Below are positions 44,141 to 52,161 of a stretch of DNA of 64,000 nt, one piece after another. The stretch comes from an uncultured Bacteroidales bacterium (lineage in GTDB: Bacteria > Bacteroidota > Bacteroidia > Bacteroidales > UBA932): positions 41,323-105,322 of the forward strand of contig CALUPK010000005.1 in the NCBI GenBank assembly GCA_944322575.1, in the 5' to 3' direction. The position numbers and the translations under genes are program-made. How positions within the stretch are numbered: the first letter of the stretch is position 1; each line of letters starts with the position of its first letter. The notes below the pieces were generated by a model. It was not told the origin of the DNA and searched no databases. It saw nothing but the letters and a program-made list of their open reading frames with translations.

Positions 44141-47100
44141 TCAGAAAGTGGACTTGAGGAAGTCCTGCAGTGTATTGCTGTACTTTTCTGCTTTTTCAGG
44201 GTCTCCAGCGTAGAGAGCCTCGATGCCGTAATGGTAGAGCTGGATGTTGCTCTCCAAGTCAATCTGAGAGAGAACCGTCCCCTTATATGGCTGTGCAAAG
44301 AGTCTGATAGCCTGCATGGTCTCTTCTAAGAAACGGTCTGCCATGGCTATGCCTTTGTCTTTCTGTCCGCATTTGATGTACAGGTCGATGGCGTGGATTA
44401 CCATCATCTCGTTGACATACTGTACGGCCGCAGAGCTGTTGTAGGGGAAGTTCCGGTCGGGGAAGGTTTCTTCCATCCGGTCGAGTATCTGTACGGCTTT
44501 GTCTTTCTCGCCTTTGTTGAACAGAGCGATGGCTGTCTGTACGAAGACAAAGCGCTGGGAGGCCACGCCGTTGAAGGTTGACAGGTTCTGGTAGTCTACG
44601 AAGAAGTCTTTCGAGAAGCTGTCATAGTGGAAGACGTTCATGATGCGGTCGTACATTCTGTCCGTGTCTATCTGGTTGATTTCGGTCAGAGTGGTGCGGC
44701 TCTTGATAGGTACGAACTTGTATGCGTATCCGTCGAACTGGAGGTAGTCCCTGATACCTATCTCGAGAGCGCCGCCCTGAGTGAAGAAGTAGATAGGACG
44801 GTCCCACTCATAGGTGGAGAGCATATCGAGAATCATAAGCTCTGTCTTCTCGAGGAAATTCTTGCCCTCAGGCAGGTTGAGGTACACCGTGTCGAGCATC
44901 TTGTCAGCATCATTGGGGGATACAATACCGTGTTTCAAGGCATTTTCCCTGTTCACAGGTATGGCAAGGCAGCGTGAGGCGAGATAGCTTTCCTGACGTC
45001 CGTAGATATTGACTTTTACTCGCGGATCGTTGAAAAGAGCGATTGCGTCACTGAGCAGGATGGGGCGGTTGAAACGGTCGATGATGTGGACGTAGTCGTT
45101 GGTGCCGTAGAGGTAGTTGATGCGGGGTGTGGTAAAATGTATAGGCTCAGCATCGTACTGCTTCCACTGCATCTGGTCTATGTACCAGTCGATGCCGAGG
45201 AGGGAGGTGTTCATCACCCTTGCGTCTAAGCGTACGCCCTCCACTTCCTGGATGTACCACAGGGGGAAGGTATCGTTGTCTCCGTGAGTGATAAGGATTG
45301 CCTGAGGGTCGGTGGACATGAAGTAGTTGTAGGCCATGTCGCGTACTGTGTAGCGGTTGCTGCGGTCATGGTCGTCCCAGTTCTCGAAGGCCATCAGCAA
45401 AGGTACTTGGAACAGCAATACAAAAACCACAATCGCCGTAGACTGCTCGGAAATTATTCTGGAAGCCGGCTTGCGCAGCCAGTCGTACACGGCCAGCACG
45501 GCCAGTCCTATCCATATCGAGAACATGTAGAACGAGCCGGCATAGGCGTAGTCGCGCTCGCGGACCTGATAAGGAGACTGGTTGAGGTACAGGATGATGG
45601 CTATGCCTGTGAGGAAGAACAGCAGGAAGGTGATCCACCAGTTGCGCTTGTCCTTGCCCAGCTGGTACAGAAGGCCGATGATGCCGAGCAGAAGAGGCAG
45701 CATATAGTAGTGGTTCTTGCCCTTGTTGTTCACTATGTAGTCCGGTCCCTCGCTCTGGTCTCCGAGCCTGGCGCGGTCGATGAACCCGATACCGCATTCC
45801 CAGTTGCCTCTCAGAGGGTCTCCGGGAACCTGACCGTGGATATCATTCTGACGGCCGGCGAAGTTCCACATGAAGTAACGCATGTACATGTAGTTGAACT
45901 GATAGTCGAAGAAGAACTTCAGGTTGTCCCCGAAAGTAGGCATCTTCTCGTCAGTGCCGGGGATGGCTTTGCCGCGTCCCTGGGTGTAGCTCTTGTAAAA
46001 GCGGATATGCGAGGGGTCCTTGCTGTGCATTCTCGGGAAGAACATCTTGCTCTCAGAGGGGTAGATTACATCTATGGGGCTGGGAGCCTTGATGTAGCGG
46101 TCTCCTAATTTAGTATGATATGAGGATTCCTTGTAGTCAGTGTATACGGATGCATAGGTCTGTCCGTAGAGCAGGGGGGCACTGCCGTACTGCTCGCGTC
46201 CGAGATATTTGACTAGAGCGAAGGGGTTGTCAGGCTGTCCCTCGTTGGTGGGGGTGTTGTTGGCCGAGCGGATGACTACCATCGCGAAAGCGGAGTATCC
46301 GATGACTATCATCGTGAAACTCAGCAATGCTGTGTTCAATATGGGTTTGTCCTTCTTGCGGGTGTAGTACACTGCCCAGAAGCAGAGCGCGAGCAGAACT
46401 ATTACGAAGAATGCTGCTCCGGTGTTGAAAGGCAGGTGGAATACATTTACGAAAAGCAGGTCGAATACAGCGGCAATCTTTGGCAGGTAGGGGATGATGC
46501 CCCAGAGTATCACGGCGAGAATGACTGCCGAGAGGACAAATACTCCGATGCAGCCCCAGGTTGTCACTTTGGAGGCTTTCTTATAGTAGTAGACGAATGC
46601 TATAGCGGGGATGACAAGCAGGTTGAGCAGATGTACTCCTATCGAGAGTCCCATCAGGAAGGCGATGGCCACAATCCATCGGTCCGCGTATTCGCTGTCT
46701 GCCTGTTCCTCCCATTTCAGAATCATCCAGAACACGGCCGCGGTAAATAGGGAGGACATGGCGTAGACCTCGGCCTCCACGGCGGAGAACCAGAAAGTAT
46801 CGGACCAGCAGTAGGCGAGGGAACCTACAACACCGGCTCCAATAAGGGAGAGGGCTTCTCCCATGGAGAGGGTACCTGTGCTGCCGTTCTTTTCAATTAT
46901 GCGGCGTCCTAAATGTACGATGGTCAGATACAGGAAGAAAATAGTGAATGCGGAGCAGAGGGCGCTCATGATATTGACCGCCATAGCCGCATGTTCGGGG
47001 GAGGCGAACATGGTGAAGAAGCGGGCAATCATCTGGAACACGGGGTTGCCTGGTGCGTGTCCCACCTCTAATTTATAGGAAGAGGCGATAAACTCACCGC

Positions 47101-47212
47101 AGTCCCAGAAACTGACTGTGGGTTCTATTGTCAATAAGTATGTGATGGAAGCGGTCAGAAGGACTATGACCGAAAAGATGCGGTTGAAGAAAGTAAACTT
47201 TTTCTGCTCCAT
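44141..47212 (-). CDS. DUF2723 membrane protein (glycosyltransferase family 117, GT-C-like)
   Basis: 1023 residues. The N-terminal half has about 11-13 membrane segments and opens with the DUF2723 signature 'YLLTIEPTVSFWDCGEFIASSYKLEVGHAPGNPVF', whose acidic Asp-Cys-Gly-Glu loop resembles the catalytic first loop of GT-C enzymes. The C-terminal half (about 600-1023) is soluble, with 'HGDNDTFPLWYIQEVEGVRLDARVMNTSLL' and TPR-like helices at the end. Family members are proposed to act in protein or envelope glycosylation in Bacteroidota. Single-gene unit; its promoter is back-to-back with that of the SUI1 gene. The stop abuts the stop of the LuxE-like gene. Confidence 0.9.
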   Translation of the reverse strand: MEQKKFTFFNRIFSVIVLLTASITYLLTIEPTVSFWDCGEFIASSYKLEVGHAPGNPVFQMIARFFTMFASPEHAAMAVNIMSALCSAFTIFFLYLTIVHLGRRIIEKNGSTGTLSMGEALSLIGAGVVGSLAYCWSDTFWFSAVEAEVYAMSSLFTAAVFWMILKWEEQADSEYADRWIVAIAFLMGLSIGVHLLNLLVIPAIAFVYYYKKASKVTTWGCIGVFVLSAVILAVILWGIIPYLPKIAAVFDLLFVNVFHLPFNTGAAFFVIVLLALCFWAVYYTRKKDKPILNTALLSFTMIVIGYSAFAMVVIRSANNTPTNEGQPDNPFALVKYLGREQYGSAPLLYGQTYASVYTDYKESSYHTKLGDRYIKAPSPIDVIYPSESKMFFPRMHSKDPSHIRFYKSYTQGRGKAIPGTDEKMPTFGDNLKFFFDYQFNYMYMRYFMWNFAGRQNDIHGQVPGDPLRGNWECGIGFIDRARLGDQSEGPDYIVNNKGKNHYYMLPLLLGIIGLLYQLGKDKRNWWITFLLFFLTGIAIILYLNQSPYQVRERDYAYAGSFYMFSIWIGLAVLAVYDWLRKPASRIISEQSTAIVVFVLLFQVPLLMAFENWDDHDRSNRYTVRDMAYNYFMSTDPQAILITHGDNDTFPLWYIQEVEGVRLDARVMNTSLLGIDWYIDQMQWKQYDAEPIHFTTPRINYLYGTNDYVHIIDRFNRPILLSDAIALFNDPRVKVNIYGRQESYLASRCLAIPVNRENALKHGIVSPNDADKMLDTVYLNLPEGKNFLEKTELMILDMLSTYEWDRPIYFFTQGGALEIGIRDYLQFDGYAYKFVPIKSRTTLTEINQIDTDRMYDRIMNVFHYDSFSKDFFVDYQNLSTFNGVASQRFVFVQTAIALFNKGEKDKAVQILDRMEETFPDRNFPYNSSAAVQYVNEMMVIHAIDLYIKCGQKDKGIAMADRFLEETMQAIRLFAQPYKGTVLSQIDLESNIQLYHYGIEALYAGDPEKAEKYSNTLQDFLKSTF

Positions 47213-47240
47213 TTGTTGTCGTTTTCGTATGTATAAGCCG

Positions 47241-47257
47241 CAAATATACTAAATTTG
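47241..47257. promoter_or_regulatory. Bidirectional promoter DUF2723/SUI1 (back-to-back -7 boxes)
   Basis: CAAATATA (47241-47248; minus strand TATATTTG) is followed after a single nt by TAAATTTG (47250-47257, plus). Both are exact TAnnTTTG matches. Minus box to ATG 47212: 28 nt; plus box to ATG 47274: 16 nt. The two form an almost perfect palindrome. Confidence 0.7.
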
Positions 47258-47273
47258 CACAAAAATTACCTTT

Positions 47274-47591
47274 ATGTCCCTGGTTTACTCTACAAATCCT
47301 GAAATACGTATCCCCGCCGAGGAAGAAAAGACTGTGGAGACACTGCCGCCTTCCAAGCAGAAGCTGACGGTATACATAGACAGGCGTAACCGTGGCGGTA
47401 AGCAAGTTACAGTAGTCAAAGGCTTCATTGGAAGTGAGGAGGACCTCTCGGAACTCGGACGCAGGCTTAAGAGCCGCTGCGGTACGGGAGGCAGTGTCAA
47501 GGACGGGGAAATACTCATACAGGGGGACTGCAGGGACAAGGTGACAACTGTTCTGACATCCTTGGGTTATGTGGCAAAGCGGGGCAATTGA
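47274..47591 (+). CDS. SUI1/eIF1-like translation initiation factor (YciH family)
   Basis: 105 residues. The eIF1/SUI1 domain covers about 28-105: 'KLTVYIDRRNRGGKQVTVVKGF', 'LSELGRRLKSRCGTGGSVKDGEILIQGDCRDKVTTVLTSLGY'. YciH proteins influence start-site fidelity on the 30S subunit. First gene of a six-gene run to yidD; the next gene overlaps it by 23 nt. Confidence 0.92.
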   Translation: MSLVYSTNPEIRIPAEEEKTVETLPPSKQKLTVYIDRRNRGGKQVTVVKGFIGSEEDLSELGRRLKSRCGTGGSVKDGEILIQGDCRDKVTTVLTSLGYVAKRGN

Positions 47592-48279
47592 GTCCGTAAG
47601 GACAGTGGAAGACTTGTGGCAGGGTTCGGTACTGCAGGAATACGGCGTATATGCCGGATCCGTACCTGTGGTTCAGGGAGCACAGTATTTTGTATGGGCA
47701 TTTCTCTTTCTTATATTCTTCTGTCTTGTTTTCCGTTCACAGACGGGAGTGCTCTTTTCCTGGGCGGGCGGGTTTCTCCTCTCTCCAGGTAAGCGCACCT
47801 ATTTCGATACATCCGCTTCTGTACGTTACGGCCTGCCTATGTCCATGCTGATACTTCTGCCGTTGGCGGCTTTCCTTGTCTACGGTACATCGGCAGTTGA
47901 GGTACCTTATGTATGGATACTCGGAAGCATTGCCGGATATCTTCTGCTCCGCCTCCTCCTGCTTCAGGGGATTGCCTATGTGTCAGGAAGCACTGAGATA
48001 GTGACGGTTCTTCAGCGAATGACATTTATCGTCTTTGCGATAGTTGTGATAGTCTTCTGTGTTATTCTGATGATAGGAATGTTTATCCCCGGCATCTATC
48101 CTCTGCTTATGGACAGAGTCGTATGGGTGGTCACATCAGTACTCCTTTTCTTATACTTAGTGGAGCTGTTGAGAATATTTTTTATGTACAGAGAGCCGCT
48201 TTTACTTTCTATTTTGTATCTTTGCACGCTTGAATTTTTACCTATAGCGTTGGCTATAGTTACTGTATTAAAGTTTTAA
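47569..48279 (+). CDS. DUF4271 integral membrane protein
   Basis: 236 residues with about six membrane segments (around 43-60, 95-112, 115-135, 155-180, 190-208, 215-234). 'FAIVVIVFCVILMIGMFIPGIYPLLM' and the C-terminal 'FFMYREPLLLSILYLCTLEFLPIALAIV' fit DUF4271, a Bacteroidota family of unknown function that is usually next to a HemD-like gene, as here. It starts inside the SUI1 gene, which implies coupled translation. Confidence 0.85.
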   Translation: MWQSGAIESVRTVEDLWQGSVLQEYGVYAGSVPVVQGAQYFVWAFLFLIFFCLVFRSQTGVLFSWAGGFLLSPGKRTYFDTSASVRYGLPMSMLILLPLAAFLVYGTSAVEVPYVWILGSIAGYLLLRLLLLQGIAYVSGSTEIVTVLQRMTFIVFAIVVIVFCVILMIGMFIPGIYPLLMDRVVWVVTSVLLFLYLVELLRIFFMYREPLLLSILYLCTLEFLPIALAIVTVLKF

Positions 48280-48292
48280 TTAGCAGAAAGTG

Positions 48293-49036
48293 ATGAAGAT
48301 AAGCGATATTTTAGTCTCCCAGCCTGCACCGGGCAATACACTGTCTCCTTTTTCGGAGATTACTTCCAAGTTCGGAGTCCATATCGACTATTTCCCTTTT
48401 TTCCATATCGAACCTTTGACAGCCAAGGAGTTCAGGGCTCAGAAAGTGGCTATTCTCGATTATACGGCGATATTTTTTTCCGCAAAGTCCTCTATAGATG
48501 CTTTCTTCGCAGTGTGTGAGGCCATGAGGGTGACGGTGCCGGAGACCATGAAATATTTCTGCACAACCGAAGCTATCGCACTCTATCTTCAGAAACACAT
48601 CGTATACCGCAAGCGCAAGATATTCTTCGGCAAGGGTACGGTGGATTCGGTGATAGACACTATCGGTACAAAACACAAAGGAGAGAACTTCCTGATCGCT
48701 TCGACAGACAGCACCAAGCCTGAGGTAATCAAGGCTTTTACCAAGGCCGGGGTCAAGTTCGGCAATGCCGTTTTCAGCAAGACAGTCTACAGTGACTTGA
48801 AAGAGATAGACTTAACCAGATACCAGATGGTAGTGTTCTACAGTCCGTCAGATGTCAAGTCACTTGTCAACAGCTATCCTGAGTTCAAGCAGGACGGTCT
48901 GCTTTTCGTCACTTACGGTCCGTCGACAGCCAAGGCTCTCAAAGACCACGGGTTTTCTGTAGAAGTAGAGGCTCCCACTCCGGAGGCACCCTCTGTATCC
49001 AAAGCTCTTCTGCTGTATCTCGAAAAGATCAAATAG
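48293..49036 (+). CDS. hemD: Uroporphyrinogen-III synthase-like protein (HemD)
   Basis: 247 residues with the two-lobed HemD fold: 'DYTAIFFSAKSSIDAFF' (first lobe) and 'YQMVVFYSPSDVKSLVNS' with 'LFVTYGPSTAKALKDHGFSVEVEAPTPEAPSVSKALLLYLEK' (second lobe). HemD makes the D-ring inversion in tetrapyrrole synthesis. No other heme or cobalamin gene is in the window. The segment usually Leu-Arg/Pro-Arg-Gly after the inter-lobe strand is 'STDSTKPEV' here. The start may be the ATG at 48293 or the GTG just before. It sits 13 nt after DUF4271, its customary neighbour. Confidence 0.82.
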   Translation: MKISDILVSQPAPGNTLSPFSEITSKFGVHIDYFPFFHIEPLTAKEFRAQKVAILDYTAIFFSAKSSIDAFFAVCEAMRVTVPETMKYFCTTEAIALYLQKHIVYRKRKIFFGKGTVDSVIDTIGTKHKGENFLIASTDSTKPEVIKAFTKAGVKFGNAVFSKTVYSDLKEIDLTRYQMVVFYSPSDVKSLVNSYPEFKQDGLLFVTYGPSTAKALKDHGFSVEVEAPTPEAPSVSKALLLYLEKIK

Positions 49037-49038
49037 AT

Positions 49039-49845
49039 ATGGGCCGTTTCAGGCACATAGCAGTGTTGTCCGTCACGGTGGCATGCGCATTATGGTTACT
49101 GCACTCGTGCAATGCCCAGAGCCCGGCGTATAACCGTGAGAATATCAAGGCTACCTGGATAGTGGATACCTACGACGGACAGCCGTTGGATGAGAAAAGC
49201 TATACCGTGATGACGTTCTCTTCTTCTTACACGGTTACATGGGCCGGTGTCCTTACTCAGGCAGACGGCAATTTTCAGTGGGGAGAGAACACCCTGATGT
49301 ATGATGTGTACTGCTGCGATCTGTCCATAGCCGGTACATACTCCGGACTTTTCGGTCATCTCGTTCCGATGGAGACATCTCAGGAGTATAGCTTCGTTGA
49401 TTCACAGGACTCGCTCATGACCATCGGGGTAGAAAGCTGGATGCTCGGAGGTGCCGGGACTGTTCCTGAATTCTCTCAGATGACTATGCGCAAGCTCCCC
49501 TCTACTTATGCCGATGCCGATACGATCTACGGTGTATGGCAGTTCAATAGCCGGAATGGAGAGGATTTCTCGGCCTACCGTCTTCAGTTTCAGCCTGACG
49601 GGGTCCTGACAATGTCGCAGCGTACAGGAGAGAATTCGTGGATGCCTATGGGAGAGGGTGAGGATTACTACAGGCTATATGATGATTATCTCACTATGAC
49701 CCTGTATGACAATCAGGTATTCGGAACACCGTCCAAGTGGGATGTAAAATGCTTCCTTATAGACAGTATCTCCACTGTCTCCAACACTATGTCCATACGC
49801 TCCGGCGCCGACAGCTATATCCTCTCATATATATCTTCTAACTGA
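49039..49845 (+). CDS. Lipocalin-like lipoprotein of unknown function
   Basis: 268 residues. Lipobox Leu-Leu-His-Ser-Cys puts the lipidated Cys near residue 24. The mature part is beta-rich and appears to hold two similar halves, each opening with a Trp-containing strand: 'IKATWIVDTYDGQPLDEKSYTVMTF' and 'IYGVWQFNSRNGEDFSAYRLQFQ'. Each is followed by strands like 'LTMSQRTGENSWMPMG', which suggests tandem lipocalin-like barrels. No family name can be given. It begins 2 nt after hemD and ends 1 nt before rnpA, so it is fixed within the operon. Confidence 0.8.
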   Translation: MGRFRHIAVLSVTVACALWLLHSCNAQSPAYNRENIKATWIVDTYDGQPLDEKSYTVMTFSSSYTVTWAGVLTQADGNFQWGENTLMYDVYCCDLSIAGTYSGLFGHLVPMETSQEYSFVDSQDSLMTIGVESWMLGGAGTVPEFSQMTMRKLPSTYADADTIYGVWQFNSRNGEDFSAYRLQFQPDGVLTMSQRTGENSWMPMGEGEDYYRLYDDYLTMTLYDNQVFGTPSKWDVKCFLIDSISTVSNTMSIRSGADSYILSYISSN

Positions 49846-49846
49846 T

Positions 49847-50155
49847 ATGACCCTCGCAGAGACTATACATTCCGAAGGGACCAAGCTGTATTCCTATCCC
49901 TACCGCATCTACATTCTTGACTGCAGGGAGGGAGAAGAGGAAAAAATCATCATATCAGTCCCCAAGAAGCTTTTCAAGCGTGCGGTCATACGGAACCTGA
50001 TAAGGCGTCGTATCCGCGAGGCTTTCCGCCATATCAGGGCTGATTATCCTGCGGTGGCGGGAAAGCATATAATGCTGGTGTATACTGCCAATACAGTTTT
50101 GGATTATGGAACGGTCTCGGAAGGACTTGGAACAGCGCTGGGCAAGATTGAGTAA
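49847..50155 (+). CDS. rnpA: Ribonuclease P protein component
   Basis: Basic protein subunit of RNase P, which trims tRNA 5' ends. 102 residues, short but complete: '[33 protein letters not shown]' includes the RNR-box lead-in, followed by '[13 protein letters not shown]' and the C-terminal strand '[13 protein letters not shown]'. The following yidD overlaps it by 50 nt in another frame, the usual rnpA-yidD arrangement. rpmH and yidC are not in the window. Confidence 0.93.
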   Translation: MTLAETIHSEGTKLYSYPYRIYILDCREGEEEKIIISVPKKLFKRAVIRNLIRRRIREAFRHIRADYPAVAGKHIMLVYTANTVLDYGTVSEGLGTALGKIE

Positions 50156-50381
50156 GGGTCTGAGGAAAGTGCTCATTTTCCCTTTCGTCTTTCTTATACG
50201 GTTCTATCAGCTGTGCATATCACCGTATAAGCCGGCATCATGCCGTTTTACGCCTACTTGCTCGGCCTATGCCCTCGAGGCTTTCCGCAAGCACGGCCCC
50301 GTCAAGGGACTGTATCTCTCAGTACGCCGGATTCTCAGATGCCATCCATGGGGAGGAAGCGGCTACGATCCTGTGCCGTAG
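50106..50381 (+). CDS. yidD: Membrane protein insertion efficiency factor YidD
   Basis: 91 residues. The signature '[33 protein letters not shown]' followed by '[24 protein letters not shown]' is complete, including three conserved Cys and an amphipathic N-terminal helix. It supports YidC-dependent insertion at the inner membrane. It begins inside rnpA, and its end overlaps the convergent acyltransferase gene by 19 nt. Confidence 0.93.
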   Translation: MERSRKDLEQRWARLSKGLRKVLIFPFVFLIRFYQLCISPYKPASCRFTPTCSAYALEAFRKHGPVKGLYLSVRRILRCHPWGGSGYDPVP

Positions 50382-52159
50382 AATCTGTCGATAAGCCCCT
50401 CCGGATCATCGCTTCCCTTGGTCAGCATTTCTATCTCGCTGCGGGGGACCAATGCCATGTCTAAGAATATCATTCCGTCCACGCAGTAGTTGAATTCACG
50501 GTCTACATTGAAGGCCAGAATCTCTGCCTGGAGCTTGACATATTTCTTGATGAGGGTCGGAATACGGTAGCGTCCGTCGCTCAGCCGCTGGATATACTTG
50601 TCAAAATAATCTATGCTCTCTAACCTGTTCTCGAGCAGCAGAGCGGGATCGACTCTCAGAAAGTCGTACTTGAAAGGAGTTCTCGGAATGACATAACCTT
50701 TGTGGGCCTGAGGAGTGAACTTTGTGAGCCCATATACTATCAGGCTCCTGTAGAATGGAGGAAGCCAGCTTGTTATGCTCGCCGGGCCGAAGAGGTACTT
50801 GCAGTCTTTGTATCTAAGTACAGTGTAAAACAGCCCTTTGATAAGCAGCATCAGGGGCAGGGCTTCTTTTTTATACTCGACGGAGAGGAAAGAGCGGCCG
50901 AGCTCGATGCATTCAGGGAGTATGGAGCAGAAGTCATCAGAGTATCTGAACAGAGTGTGCGTGTAGAATCCTTTCACTCCGTATTTCTCATAGATCTCCC
51001 TGCCTATACCGAGACGGTATGCCCCGGCAAGCTGACAGGCATCCTTGTCCCAAAGAATGAGGTGCTTGTAGTATAGGTCGAATGAGTCGGTGTCGATACT
51101 TGCACCGGTGCCTTCTCCTACCTGTCTGAAAGACTCTTCCCTGCGGCGGCCGATTTCCTGCATCATGTAGGGTATCTGATCTGTGCCGGCTAAAAAGCAC
51201 TGGTACTTGTGCGCTTCAAAAAGGGGAGTGAGTGCCTCCATCTCTTTCTGCAGCGCAGACGTGGGGACAGGCGGCAGAAGCGGTTCCTGTGCTCCGGAGG
51301 CCTGTTGGCGGGGCTCGTTGCGGGGTACATTGGCCTCCATGGCGTATACCCTGTTTCTAAGCATTTTCCCGAGTTCGTTAGGATTGCTGAACTTTGCGGC
51401 CTCCTGAGCAGGTATGGGCTTGCCGATGCGCATGGTGACTGTCTTGCCGCTGCGGCGGATAAGCTCATTGGGCAGATTGAGCGTCCTTAGCACAGGGTGT
51501 ATCCTTCCCACTAAATGGAACCAAGTGGAGTTAGTTCCGTCGAAATATACGGGCACCACCGGGACCTTGCTCGTGCTTACGAGTTTCATGACCGTGTGTG
51601 TCCATTCTTTATCGGTAGTGTATCTGCTTCCTTTGTATTTGGTGGATACCTCTCCGGCAGGGAATATTCCCACGCAACCTCCGTTTTCGAGGGCTTCTTT
51701 GGCGGCTTTCAGTCCAGGGTAGCTGCTGCGCAGCTTCTTGTTGTCAGAAAACGGGTTGACGGCCAGAAAGCTGTCCCGGAGATTGGGTATGAAGGAGAGA
51801 ATGAAATTGGTCAGAATCTTGAACTCCGGTCTCACGGCGGCAACAGTGTTGTAGAGCACGATGCCGTCCCATCCCCCGAAAGGGTGGTTGGACACAATGA
51901 TAAAGGGGCCCTCCTTGGGGATATACTCCACTTCCTCCGGCAGGATGTCGGTGGAGATGCGGAAAGTCTTCATCGCCTCTTTTGTGAATTCCCTGCCGTG
52001 AAATGCTCCGAACTGAGAGTAGAGCCGGTTGATGCGGTTCAGTCCCATCAGTGACATGGCGCACGATGCAATCAGGGAACCGAACGGCCCTTTGAGGCCG
52101 GCCGCCTTACGGATATCCGATTTATTAATTAACTTTGTGCCTGAGTTGTTAGTGTTCAT
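50363..52159 (-). CDS. Bifunctional O-acyltransferase / N-acyltransferase (OlsF/GlsF-like aminolipid synthase)
   Basis: 598 residues. N-terminal PlsC-like domain with '[15 protein letters not shown]' (His-x5-Asp form seen in this subgroup) and '[14 protein letters not shown]', about 85-290. A Pro/Gln-rich linker follows near 290-310. The C-terminal GNAT-like domain (PF13444, OlsB/GlsB type) has '[24 protein letters not shown]', '[15 protein letters not shown]' and '[11 protein letters not shown]'. Together they would make a di-acylated ornithine or glycine lipid: first N-acylation, then O-acylation. I chose the ATG at 52159; an earlier in-frame codon lies on the -7 box. The ATG is 2 nt from the uvrC ATG. 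Confidence 0.85.
   Translation of the reverse strand: MNTNNSGTKLINKSDIRKAAGLKGPFGSLIASCAMSLMGLNRINRLYSQFGAFHGREFTKEAMKTFRISTDILPEEVEYIPKEGPFIIVSNHPFGGWDGIVLYNTVAAVRPEFKILTNFILSFIPNLRDSFLAVNPFSDNKKLRSSYPGLKAAKEALENGGCVGIFPAGEVSTKYKGSRYTTDKEWTHTVMKLVSTSKVPVVPVYFDGTNSTWFHLVGRIHPVLRTLNLPNELIRRSGKTVTMRIGKPIPAQEAAKFSNPNELGKMLRNRVYAMEANVPRNEPRQQASGAQEPLLPPVPTSALQKEMEALTPLFEAHKYQCFLAGTDQIPYMMQEIGRRREESFRQVGEGTGASIDTDSFDLYYKHLILWDKDACQLAGAYRLGIGREIYEKYGVKGFYTHTLFRYSDDFCSILPECIELGRSFLSVEYKKEALPLMLLIKGLFYTVLRYKDCKYLFGPASITSWLPPFYRSLIVYGLTKFTPQAHKGYVIPRTPFKYDFLRVDPALLLENRLESIDYFDKYIQRLSDGRYRIPTLIKKYVKLQAEILAFNVDREFNYCVDGMIFLDMALVPRSEIEMLTKGSDDPEGLIDRFYGTGS
52130..52137 (+). promoter_or_regulatory. uvrC promoter -7 box (TAACTTTG)
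   Basis: Exact TAnnTTTG match, 24 nt before the uvrC ATG. It lies inside the coding region of the divergent acyltransferase gene. Confidence 0.6.
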
Positions 52160-52161
52160 AT

